Source of the DNA: Kumtagia sp963839725
Lineage (GTDB): Bacteria > Pseudomonadota > Alphaproteobacteria > Rhizobiales > Rhizobiaceae
NCBI GenBank assembly: GCA_963839725.1
Contig: CAWIWT010000001.1
Coordinates: forward strand, 310,001-374,000
Direction: 5' to 3'
Length of the DNA: 64,000 nucleotides
Shown here piece by piece: positions 53,033 through 62,164 of this stretch; the first letter of the stretch is position 1, and every line of letters begins with the position of its first letter. A program made the translations under genes and the position numbers. The notes beneath the pieces were generated by a model, which saw only the letters and a list, made by a program, of their open reading frames with translations, made no database searches and was not told the origin of the DNA.

Positions 53033-55407
53033 CTACTCGCGAATGCGGAAATACCGCGCACTAGCGGCTGCGTCTATCTTCTTGTCCTTCATCTCGCTCA
53101 GCAAGCGCGGGAACAACTCGGACGCAGCCACCGGATCGCTACTCTCCATCAGTTGCACAGGCTGAGATGTCGAGACGGCAACCAGCACCTGCGGAACTGG
53201 GCTCTTGTCCTTGCTGGTGCCAAGTCCGAGAGCGACATTGAACTTCGCCACGTCTCCTTTGCGCGTCATCAGGCGATCGAGATTGTGCACAATACCGTCG
53301 TGGTCCACCAGCAGCAGGTAGGTTTCCCGTGAGGAAACCATCTGTACCTCACCGACCATCGGATCGCGGTCGGCCAGTTCGTACTTCACCAGCGACAGGT
53401 CTGGCGGGTTCGTGGCACCGCGCCCAAGGGTTCCAAGCAGCTGCGTTATCGGGCACTGCCTTGGCCGGATCAGCCGAACCTGGACATCCGGTTCGATGTT
53501 GAATTTCGCCTGATAGTCGCTGAGCAGTCCCTTGAAAGCCTCGACACTATCGCCAAAACCCTCGATTTCCACCTTTGAATCGGCAATCGAAATCGGGATC
53601 GCATAAAAGCAATTTCCGCCTGCATAGTCTTTTAGCCAATCAACCTGTTCAGCCGCCTTGTCCACCTTTGAGCCCGCCGGCTCGTCGATAACGTCGGGCT
53701 GGGTGTCTAAATCAGGCTCATGCGTGACCGGCGGCGTGGTTGTTGCGGGCTCATCCGTAACCGGCGGCGTTGTCGTTCCAGGTTCCTCCGTGACAGGCGG
53801 CTTGGTCGTTCCGGGTTCATCCGTCACCGGCGGCGTTGTCGTTCCAGGTTCATCCGTAACAGGCGGCTTGGTCGTTCCAGGTTCATTCGTGACCGGCGGC
53901 GTGGTTGTTGCGGGTTCATCCGTCACCGGCGGCGTTGTCGTGCCGGGCTCATCCGTCACCGGCGGCGTGGTCGTGCCGGGCTCATCCGTCGCGGCGGCGT
54001 GTTTTCGGGCTCATCCGTCACCGGCGGCGTGGTCGTGCCGGGCTCATCCGTCACCGGCGGCGTTGTCGTTCCGGGCTCATCCGTGACTGGCGGCGTAATC
54101 GTTCCGGGTTCATCCGTCACCGGCGGCGTGGTCGTTCCGGGTTCATCCGTAACCGGCGGTGTGATGGGCGGCTTGCCGATGAGTCCGTCTGCGAAACCGC
54201 CAAACCAGACTACTCCGGCGACGCTCGCCGCCAAGGCCGTTAAGACCGCAGCCGCAATCACTCCGCGTTTGTTGCCGCCTTTGCCCTCTGCGGCGGGCGG
54301 AGGTGGCGGCGGGGCGACAGGATTGGGGATCGGGATGTTTGCCGGGCCGACATAGGGGCCAAACGGGCTTTCGCTCACCGGCTCGGGCGGTGCCGGCGGC
54401 GTTGTGATGACGGTTGGCTGCGCCGCTGGAGCAGCTGGCGGCTGGGTAGAAGCCGGAGTCGGCGGCTCCGTCCAGGCAGGCTGCCGCACTGTCGAATCCG
54501 CAGGCGGCATCGTGCCTCGGTGCGTGGAATCGAAGGACGGGCGCGCGGTTCGGACCGGCGCGACCCAATCGGCAATCTCCGCCATATCTTGAGGGCGATC
54601 TTCGGGGTTGGGCTGCAGCATGGCCTCGATGATCGGGCGCAGGGTTTCGTCGACAGCCGACAGGTCCGGGACCGCGCGGCGCTTTTCGATCACGTCGACC
54701 TGGCTGCCGCTCATGTTGAGCGAGGCGCCACGCAGCACGGCTGCCATGACAAGGCCAAGGCTGTAGATGTCGGAGCGGTCAGTGACCTCGCCGCCATACA
54801 TGCCAAGCTGTTCGGGCGAAACGAAATTGTACTTTCCCGCGAAAACGCCGCCCAGGAGCGTCTCGCCACCGACATTGGCGGACCGCGCGATGCCGAAGTC
54901 GATGATCTTGGCGCGGCCGACCTTGCCACCCGGCAGGATGATATTGTCCGGCGAGAGGTCGCGGTGGATGACGCCGGCTTCATGCGCCGCCGCGAGACCA
55001 GACGCTACCTTGTAGAGCAGAGTGCGAGCGTCCTCCGCCGGCATAGGACCGCTGGCGAACATGTCCGCCAAGGAAATACCATCGACGAACTCCATGGCAA
55101 GATAGGGCCGGCCAAGCGCCTGGTCGATCGCGAAGACGTGGTAGCGAACGATCGCCTCATGCGAGAGGTGGTTGAGGATCGACGCTTCCTTGCGGAACAA
55201 TGCAAGGATAACCGAATCTCGTGCAAATTCCGGCAGCACGATCTTGATCGCGACGGGATCGCCGGTCTGAATGTTGTGACCCTTGAAAACCTCGCCCATG
55301 CCGCCGGCGGCGATGCGCTGATCGAGTTCGTAGGTTCCGCTGAGCTGCGTGCCGACCGCCACGGCATCGGGCGGCGGCATCAGCACCGTCTTGTCGTCAC
55401 CCGGCAT
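53033..55407 (-). pseudogene. ppkA: Type VI serine/threonine kinase PpkA, frameshifted in its repeat region
   Basis: The kinase domain starts at 55407: glycine loop RIAAGGMGEVF, Lys55, HRDLSPDN with Asp150, and DFG with Asp170, all intact. A Pro-rich linker, one membrane helix (about 382-405) and about 13 PPVTDEPGTTT units follow. One repeat unit near 53988-54007 is 4 bases short, which shifts the frame and ends the protein at 53956. The second frame continues the repeats and then a ~220-residue periplasmic domain to 53033. Read together, this is one protein of about 790 residues. PpkA phosphorylates Fha to activate secretion. If the shift is real, the kinase loses its periplasmic domain. Confidence 0.85.
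53725..54165. repeat. 33-bp tandem repeat within ppkA
   Basis: About 13 tandem units of 33 bases encode PPVTDEPGTTT with small changes (Asp/Asn/Glu/His, Gly/Ala, Thr/Lys). One unit near 53988-54007 has 29 bases. The units adjoin directly without spacers, so this is not CRISPR. The encoded stretch is extended and acidic, suitable as a stalk that lifts the periplasmic domain away from the membrane. Copy number could vary between strains. Confidence 0.85.
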
Positions 55408-56194
55408 ATCGCTTGTCCAGGCCCATTCGCTTCACAAAGTTGCGGTCGTTGCCGCTCATCACCGACACTTCGCGGCATTTGATGACGATTATGGTGACGT
55501 TATCGGTGCCACCACGCTCAAGCACCTTGTCGATCAGTCGTTGGCAGGCGTCCTCCGGCTCATCGGCAACCACCGTATCGCGAATTTCCTCCTCCGTGAC
55601 ATGGGCGGTCAGGCCGTCCGTGCCGAGCACGAAAATATCGTCGGCCCGTGTCTGGCCGAGCTCGATGTCCGGCGCGGGATGGTCCTCAACGCCGACGGCG
55701 CGTGTAATGACATTGCGGCGCGGCCAAACTTTTGCTTCCTCCGGCGTAAGAACGCCTCGATCGACCAACTCCTGAACCTCCGTGTGGTCGTGCGAGAGCT
55801 GGCTGATCGCCCCTTCGCGCACCAGATAGACGCGGCTGTCGCCAAGCCAGATACAGGCGAAGTGCCGTTCGAAGGTCAGCAAGGCGGCAACCGTCGAGCC
55901 AATCGTCGCGCCGCCACGTTCGATGGCGATCTGCCTGATCTGCGCATTGGCGCGAGCGATGCGGTCCTCGAACCGGGCGCGCAAATCCGGCGCGGAAGTG
56001 GCAATGCCGAGGGTCGAAAGGTGCTCGACGATGCTGGACGACGCCACCTCGCCCGCATCGTGGCCGCCCATGCCGTCCGCCACCAGCCAAAGGCCGCTGT
56101 GCGGCACCATCAGATAGCGATCCTCATTCAATTCTCTGACCCGGCCAGGATGAGAGATGCCGAAACTGTCGAAGCGAATCCCGCGATTCTGCAC
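55397..56194 (-). CDS. pppA: PP2C-family phosphatase PppA of the type VI locus
   Basis: 265 residues with the PP2C metal-binding motifs RVRELNEDRY, WLVADGMGGHDAGE, LGDSRVYL, LGTDGL and GGTDNVTI. All acidic ligands are present. It reverses phosphorylation of TagH/Fha by PpkA. GTG 56194 (with GGGTGG upstream) is chosen because family similarity starts there; the open frame further upstream is inside tagF. The stop overlaps the ppkA start by 11 bases, so the antagonistic pair is co-translated. Confidence 0.9.
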   Translation of the reverse strand: MQNRGIRFDSFGISHPGRVRELNEDRYLMVPHSGLWLVADGMGGHDAGEVASSSIVEHLSTLGIATSAPDLRARFEDRIARANAQIRQIAIERGGATIGSTVAALLTFERHFACIWLGDSRVYLVREGAISQLSHDHTEVQELVDRGVLTPEEAKVWPRRNVITRAVGVEDHPAPDIELGQTRADDIFVLGTDGLTAHVTEEEIRDTVVADEPEDACQRLIDKVLERGGTDNVTIIVIKCREVSVMSGNDRNFVKRMGLDKRYAG

Positions 56195-56235
56195 TGCACC
56201 CACCCTTGATCGTTGCCGTAGCGTTCGTCGCGTCC

Positions 56236-56907
56236 TTACTCTGCCACAACCCGAAGCATCCGCGTATGGAAATACGGATCGGGTAATCCATTTCTTGCGT
56301 GCATCATCGGGCCACGATCCTCCGTGCCCTGCACCCACCAATAGCTGCGGCCGCGCGCAACCTGCCGATAATCGTCCTCGAAAATGGCCGCAAGAAAGCT
56401 CGGTGTGTCGGTGTCCTGCCCAGCGTTCCAAACAGGACCACCCTTGAAGTCGCTGCGGCGTGCATTGGGCGCCAGGCTATCAAGCGAAGGCGTGGGAAGG
56501 CCGGCAAGCAGCGTTTCGATCGTGGGCGCCGCATCCTCGTCCAGCACGCTCAGCAGTCGTGCCTCGATCGCGCCAAACCACTTTTCTTGCGGTGCATAGG
56601 CTGGCGGCGGCAAGGTATCGCCATTCTCGCAAGCATACATCGCCAGCAGCGGGAAGAAGCGGCCAATGCCATCGACCGACGGCATCAGCGCGCCGGCGCA
56701 ATTGGCGCCGAAAACATCGGCGCCGATCCAGAAGCGCCAGATCGGCGCCACGAGGTAGATCTCTTCCCAGCCGCGGCCGAGTTCGCTACGGCTCGCCGCA
56801 ACCGCGGTTTGCAACCAGGTTTCTAGCGGCGCCAGAATGTCTCCGGCAATACCGAAAGTAATGAAGTCTCGTTTCTGCGGCAGTTTTCCGAACAGCCCGA
56901 AGCCCAT
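56236..56907 (-). CDS. tagF: Type VI secretion-associated protein TagF
   Basis: 223 residues with the TagF opening GLFGKLPQKRDFITFG, then APIWRFWIGADVFG and PSVDGIGRFFPL. TagF is a cytoplasmic repressor of type VI assembly that acts after transcription, often through Fha. The ATG at 56907 lies 1 base after the tssM stop, so translation is coupled. Confidence 0.92.
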   Translation of the reverse strand: MGFGLFGKLPQKRDFITFGIAGDILAPLETWLQTAVAASRSELGRGWEEIYLVAPIWRFWIGADVFGANCAGALMPSVDGIGRFFPLLAMYACENGDTLPPPAYAPQEKWFGAIEARLLSVLDEDAAPTIETLLAGLPTPSLDSLAPNARRSDFKGGPVWNAGQDTDTPSFLAAIFEDDYRQVARGRSYWWVQGTEDRGPMMHARNGLPDPYFHTRMLRVVAE

Positions 56908-56908
56908 G

Positions 56909-59900
56909 CTAAATCCCGGTCGGGCACGAGAATTGCGTGAGCGCAGGCAGGAAGAACGGATTGGCAACCGATCCAACCTGGAAAGTGTAGACGACATCGC
57001 GTCCGCCGATGACGAAGCGGGCGCGCATGCCGTCCTCGGTTTTCGAGACCGACCCGTATTCAAGCAGCCGCATGAACGCCCATCCGCCTTCGGTCAGCAC
57101 AGCCGAGACGCGGCCGGGAATTTCCGGCGTCAGCGTGATGCTCACCGTGCCGCCGGACATACTGCCAGGCCATTGCATGGTGACCGGCAAGCCACCAACC
57201 TGTGTGCTCTGGACGATCTGGCCGTTGACATTCATCAGCGCCATATCGGCCTCGCCATTAAGCGAATAGGGCGTAACGGTCAGGCTGACGGCCGGCATCA
57301 CACCGCCCTGCGGGAAAAACGCGTCCCTGATTTCGGTAGCGCGCTGGAACTCCTTCAGCGCGGACTTTGACAGTTCGCGCCCAAGCGCCGTGTCTTCCTT
57401 CCATGCCCATTCCTTGCCGGACATATCGGCCATCGGGGCGAGATTCTGAGCAAAGAAGCGATCGACCACGCCGTTTGGCGCGAAGATGCGGGCAAAATCC
57501 TGCATCGGCACGTCGCGCTCGCTGTCCTTGGCGAAGGGATAACGGTTGGCGATCACCGACTCGCATTGCTGCGAGACGGTGCTGTTCAGCATCTGGTTGA
57601 GTTGGGCGAGCGAATTACTTGCGGCGTCGCCCTCGAAATCGTCAACCGCCGCGTTCACCATGCGGGCGACCGGACGCGGCAGGCGCGATGCATTGGCGCG
57701 CAGGTTAACCACCTGCATCTGCATATTGGCTTCCGCGCGGCTCGCCTGGGAAGGGTTGGTCGCGGCCAGGACCAGGCTCTGATAGACCTCGTAGAAATTC
57801 GCGATCAGTGCATCGATCGGGCGCTTGCCGGGATCGCCATTGATCAACTCGTGGAAAGGACGGAACTGCGCCTCGATGTTGAAGCCGGGTATCTGCGCCC
57901 CTCCGGATGACCCCGAGAACGTGTCGCCGGCGCGGCTCTGCGACTTCTTCATCGCCAGTTCGATGCCGATGCGCGCAAGCCCGCTTGCGCGGGCGGCAGC
58001 CCGATCGGCGGCATATTTCGCGATGGTCTGGGCCGCGTCCTTCGCGTCGTCTCCCAAGGTCGGCACGTTGATCGGGAGGTCGCCCTGCAGTTCGCCATCG
58101 GCAGGCTCGCGGGTCAGTTGCGTTTCAAGCGCAACGGCCTCGAAGAGCTGGCCTATCGGCGATGTCGGGGAGGACGCGGCGGAAAGCGCCAGATACTGCG
58201 GCTTGTCCGCCGACATCGGCTTCAGCTTGAGGTTGTCAAAGACGGCGTTCCATGTATCGACAAAATCCTTGCCATAGCGCTCGATAAGCACCGGGCCTAA
58301 TTGAGTGAACTGCTCCTCGACACCCTTCTGGTCGCCGAGCTCGCCCATCACCCACTTTTCGCTTTCGATCTTGTCGGCGACGGCGGCCAACTGGGGAATG
58401 AAGAAATCCTGGAAGCCGGCATAGGTGTAGAAGCCGGGCACGACGAGCTTGTCGAGCTCGGTGCCGTCGACCGTCTCGAACACCAGCGCGGTATCCGGTC
58501 CGCCCCGCGCGGCGACCGAGAAGTTCTCGATCGGCGCGCCGTAAGACGCGGTCTTGATCAGCGCATAGGCGCGATCGGCCATGTTCATGCGCGCAAGCGA
58601 GCGCTGCGCCGATTCGACCAGTGGGCCGTTCAGATCGAAGGTCGGCTTGTGGCTCGCGCCAAGATCGAGCATGGCGCGCAAATGCTGGGTGAGGTCTTCG
58701 CGGAGGCTGCGATTGGTAGGTCCGGGATAGAGGTTTTCGTCCCAGTCCTTGCGCATCCAGGTTTCAACCAGATCCTTGTCGACCTTCGGCGCCTTGCCGC
58801 CAAGCATCAGATAGACCTTGAGCGTTTCATAGAGGACCAGCGGATCGTTCATGCCGGCTTCGATCTGGTGCTCCAGCCGCAATATCAGGCGTGAGCGGAA
58901 CATGCGCTCCAACGCCTGGCGATAGGTTATCTCGGCCGCTGAAACCAACCGCCCGCGCTGCGCCAGGCCGAAGCTCTCGCGCATCGGCGTCGGCAGATCG
59001 CGATTGTCATAGCCGACAGGCATGGTGCGCAGAATGTCGAGCAAGCCGGCAACTTCGGAAAGTGCATCATCCGATATAGAGGTGCGCTTCAACTCGTCGG
59101 CAGCGTTGACGCGGTACTGCTCGGCGGAACTGTCGGTCGCCGAGATCAGCGACTTGTTGCTGGCGAAGCTGACGCCCCAGGCGCTCAGCAATGCCGCCGA
59201 CACGATGCAGATCAGCCCCAGCGCGCCATATCGAATAATCGCCGCGCGGCGGACCGCGTTCATGTCGCGGGAGACCCATCCCGCCTCGGCGAAGATGACT
59301 TTCTTCAGAAGGTCAAATAGAAAGAAGCTCTTGCCCTGCCCCGAAAGCTGCGAGGCGTGCGCCGTCTCGCCGAAACTGCGGCCGATCGAGCCCAGCACCT
59401 GGTCGATCGGCGTGCCTTCCTGCGTACCCGACGAGAAATAGAAGCCGCGCAGATTGGCATTCACCTGGTAGCGGGTCGGCTCGAAAATCCGGTTGAGGAA
59501 GTCTGCGACCCGCGTCTTGAGCAGCGCGAACTGCGCCGGAAAGCCGAAGATCGCGATGCGGGAGATCGGGTCCGGTTCCTCATGCAGACGATCTGCCACC
59601 TCTTCGGTCAAGCGCCTGACCAGCAGGTCGAACTCGGCCGGCACCTCGCCGACCATGTTCTTCTTGCGGTCCTCGGTCTGGAACGTCGCGCCCCAGACCT
59701 TGCGGCGGCGGGATTCAGTGAAGTTGCCAAAATACTCGGCAAAGCCGGCGAGCAGGTCGGCTTTGGTGAACAGCGCGTAGACCGGGAAATCGATTTTCAG
59801 TTCCTGGTGCAGTTCCAACAGGCGCTTGCGGATCGCCACCGCATGCTCGTCAAGCTCCTGACCGTTGAGCTTGAGAAGATCCTCCAGGCTCAATGCGAGG

Positions 59901-60520
59901 ATGACGCCGTTGATCGGCTGTTTGGCACGCTGCGCCTTGAGCTGCGACAGGAACGCCAACCAGCTTTTCTTGTCGACCTCGCTGTCGGAGTCCTGCGTGG
60001 TATAGCGGCCGGCCGTATCGATCAGAACCGCGTCTTCGGTAAACCACCAATCGCAATAGCGTGTGCCGCCGGTTCCGGCGACCGCCTTGCCGCCATCGGC
60101 GCCGGCGAGGGGAAACTTCAGGCCGGAATTGACGAGCGCCGTCGTCTTGCCAGCGCCGGGCGGGCCGATGATGATGTACCAGGGCAGATCGTAAAGGTAG
60201 TTGCGCTTGCCGCTGGAGCGCTTCAGCGTCTCCAGCGCCTCGGTCATGCGCTCGCCGAGAACCTTGCCGTCGCCCTGCTTCCCCTCGCTTTCGGCGAGTG
60301 CAGCTTCCAGCGCCTTAGCCTTCCTGCGCCTCAGCCAATAGCGGATTCCGTAGAACCCGCCGACAATCGCGAAGACCACGAAAATGATGGCAAGCCGCAC
60401 CCAAACCGAGTCGAACGGACGAATATCCTCGTAACCGATCAGCGGTGCGACGAACCAGACGATCGCGGCGAAGGCCAGAAGGCCAACGACAATTGCTATC
60501 CTCAAAATCCACTTCTTCAT
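56909..60520 (-). CDS. tssM: Type VI secretion membrane complex protein TssM (IcmF)
   Basis: 1203 residues. Two helices lie at the N-terminus (about 5-28 and 43-63), then a cytoplasmic domain with Walker A G119PPGAGKT126 and DTAGRYTTQD. A third helix near 415-440 (GALGLICIVSAALLSAWG) is followed by a large periplasmic part ending in the conserved TssM C-terminal domain. It spans the inner membrane and forms the channel with TssL; no TssJ lipoprotein gene is seen in the window. It lies 36 bases after tssL. Confidence 0.95.
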   Translation of the reverse strand: MKKWILRIAIVVGLLAFAAIVWFVAPLIGYEDIRPFDSVWVRLAIIFVVFAIVGGFYGIRYWLRRRKAKALEAALAESEGKQGDGKVLGERMTEALETLKRSSGKRNYLYDLPWYIIIGPPGAGKTTALVNSGLKFPLAGADGGKAVAGTGGTRYCDWWFTEDAVLIDTAGRYTTQDSDSEVDKKSWLAFLSQLKAQRAKQPINGVILALSLEDLLKLNGQELDEHAVAIRKRLLELHQELKIDFPVYALFTKADLLAGFAEYFGNFTESRRRKVWGATFQTEDRKKNMVGEVPAEFDLLVRRLTEEVADRLHEEPDPISRIAIFGFPAQFALLKTRVADFLNRIFEPTRYQVNANLRGFYFSSGTQEGTPIDQVLGSIGRSFGETAHASQLSGQGKSFFLFDLLKKVIFAEAGWVSRDMNAVRRAAIIRYGALGLICIVSAALLSAWGVSFASNKSLISATDSSAEQYRVNAADELKRTSISDDALSEVAGLLDILRTMPVGYDNRDLPTPMRESFGLAQRGRLVSAAEITYRQALERMFRSRLILRLEHQIEAGMNDPLVLYETLKVYLMLGGKAPKVDKDLVETWMRKDWDENLYPGPTNRSLREDLTQHLRAMLDLGASHKPTFDLNGPLVESAQRSLARMNMADRAYALIKTASYGAPIENFSVAARGGPDTALVFETVDGTELDKLVVPGFYTYAGFQDFFIPQLAAVADKIESEKWVMGELGDQKGVEEQFTQLGPVLIERYGKDFVDTWNAVFDNLKLKPMSADKPQYLALSAASSPTSPIGQLFEAVALETQLTREPADGELQGDLPINVPTLGDDAKDAAQTIAKYAADRAAARASGLARIGIELAMKKSQSRAGDTFSGSSGGAQIPGFNIEAQFRPFHELINGDPGKRPIDALIANFYEVYQSLVLAATNPSQASRAEANMQMQVVNLRANASRLPRPVARMVNAAVDDFEGDAASNSLAQLNQMLNSTVSQQCESVIANRYPFAKDSERDVPMQDFARIFAPNGVVDRFFAQNLAPMADMSGKEWAWKEDTALGRELSKSALKEFQRATEIRDAFFPQGGVMPAVSLTVTPYSLNGEADMALMNVNGQIVQSTQVGGLPVTMQWPGSMSGGTVSITLTPEIPGRVSAVLTEGGWAFMRLLEYGSVSKTEDGMRARFVIGGRDVVYTFQVGSVANPFFLPALTQFSCPTGI

Positions 60521-60556
60521 GCGCCGACAGCGCCTCGCCCAAGCCCGACCACGGCA

Positions 60557-62164
60557 CTACTCCTCCGCGCGCGGGATCATGACTTCCACCCGCCGGTTCT
60601 TTGCACGGCCTTCCGGCGTTTTGTTTTCCTCAATCGGCTCGTCTTCGCCCCTACCCTCGACGCTGACGCGCGACGGGTCGGTCAGTTGCGGCGAGATGAT
60701 CTTTTCGACCGCCTGGGCGCGCGCAACGGACAGGTCGAAGTTCGATTTGAACGGACTCGACGGCTTCGGCTTCACATTGTCGGTGTGACCGATCACGTGG
60801 ATCGGGCCAGGCTCCTTGTCGAGAGCACCGGCAATGCGCGCGGCGATCGGCTCGAACTCCGGGCGAACCTCGGCCTTGCCGGACGCAAACAGCAGCAAAT
60901 TGTTGACCTGCACGACGATATTTTCGCCGACCGGTTCCACCGCAAGCCCGCCAGCTGCAATTTCGTCCCTGAGCGCGGACCGTATGCGGTCCAGCTGCGT
61001 GGTCTTGGTAAGGTCCGGCCCCTTGAACGGAACAAATGCGTCGCGCTCGATCGTCACCGCGCCGGTGGGATTGAGCGCAATCAGCCGCGCCGCAAGCGCG
61101 TCGCCGTCTCCACTTATGATGAAGCGAAGGAGGAAATAGATGCCGACCAGAGCCGCGCCGGCGACGCCCGCGATCACCCACAACGGTATCTGGGCGCCGG
61201 CATCGCGCATGAGTTTCGCTAAACCCTGCCAGCGCGGCGAGATGTCATCATCGTTGCGTGTGCGCAGCGAACGCAACGTCTGATAGACGTCGCGCCGCCA
61301 GCGCTGGAGTTCGGCATCGCCGCCGGCCGCTCCGCGATACTGCCCCTCGAAGCCGAGCGACAGGCAGGCATGCATGAGTTCGAGGAGATCGTAGCGCGGC
61401 GCCGGATTGGCGAGGATTTTCTTCAACTCCTCGAAGAACCCGACGCCCGATGTGCGCACCTGGAAGAACTGCGCCAGCATGCTGTATTGCATCCAGACAT
61501 GCCGGTCGGTGCCCGGAAGATTCTGGACGATATCGTCGGCGGTACCGCAAAGCGCGTATTTCGCGACCATCGTGTCTTCCGGCGACACGCCCGCGTCGCC
61601 TGCCTGCTTCTCGAAGTCGCGGATCTCCTGCGCTACGTGGTTCATAAGTGGCACGGCCTGCATATCGACGATCAATAGGCGCAGGCGGCCGAGCAGGATC
61701 AGCAGTGGCGCAGCAGCGGCGGTGATTGGATTCGAGGCTGAATACTCTCCGCCGTCGCGGGCATTGAGCGCGACTTCGAGCGGTATCTTTTCATGCGCGG
61801 GCGCAACAGGCGCCTTGGGCGCCGTGTCGGGGAAGAATACGCTCGCCTTGCCCGACTGCATCCAGTCGTCGGTGCCTGGCATGCCGTAGCGCGCCGAATC
61901 CGGATGCACCGGCATGGGCGAGTGCACCGGCGACTGCGGCGCGCCGTAGGTCGGCTTTGGCGGCGAACCATAGGATGATGGGGATGGCGTCCCAAAAGGC
62001 GACTGTGGCGGAGACGGCGGCTGTCCTGGAGATTGCGGCGCCGGGCGGGGCGGTTGAGCCGGGCCGACATTGGTCCCGCCGGAGTTCGGACGAGGCCGTC
62101 CAGCCGGGTTCGGTCTGATGACCGTTTTACCGCCCGGGCCGAATGGATCGTCCTTGCCGCTCAT
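60557..62164 (-). CDS. tssL: Type VI secretion membrane protein TssL with OmpA-like C-terminal domain
   Basis: 535 residues. A Pro/Gly/Ser-rich cytoplasmic lead (about 1-120) is followed by the DotU domain (NPITAAAAPLLILLGRLR at about 140), one helix (IPLWVIAGVAGAALVGIYFLL), then a periplasmic OmpA-like domain (LLFASGKAEVRPEFEPIA, VIGHTDNVKP, NRRVEVMIP). This is the evolved form of TssL that binds peptidoglycan itself. The ATG overlaps the tssK stop (ATGA). Confidence 0.95.
   Translation of the reverse strand: MSGKDDPFGPGGKTVIRPNPAGRPRPNSGGTNVGPAQPPRPAPQSPGQPPSPPQSPFGTPSPSSYGSPPKPTYGAPQSPVHSPMPVHPDSARYGMPGTDDWMQSGKASVFFPDTAPKAPVAPAHEKIPLEVALNARDGGEYSASNPITAAAAPLLILLGRLRLLIVDMQAVPLMNHVAQEIRDFEKQAGDAGVSPEDTMVAKYALCGTADDIVQNLPGTDRHVWMQYSMLAQFFQVRTSGVGFFEELKKILANPAPRYDLLELMHACLSLGFEGQYRGAAGGDAELQRWRRDVYQTLRSLRTRNDDDISPRWQGLAKLMRDAGAQIPLWVIAGVAGAALVGIYFLLRFIISGDGDALAARLIALNPTGAVTIERDAFVPFKGPDLTKTTQLDRIRSALRDEIAAGGLAVEPVGENIVVQVNNLLLFASGKAEVRPEFEPIAARIAGALDKEPGPIHVIGHTDNVKPKPSSPFKSNFDLSVARAQAVEKIISPQLTDPSRVSVEGRGEDEPIEENKTPEGRAKNRRVEVMIPRAEE

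Noticed and set aside
53725..54165. Regular 33-bp repeats that look like a CRISPR array
   Set aside because: The units adjoin with no spacers, are in frame with the kinase and encode PPVTDEPGTTT; there are no cas genes.
59357..61222. Long open frame (621 codons) antisense to tssM and tssL
   Set aside because: It spans two well-supported genes on the other strand and has low-complexity, shadow-like composition.
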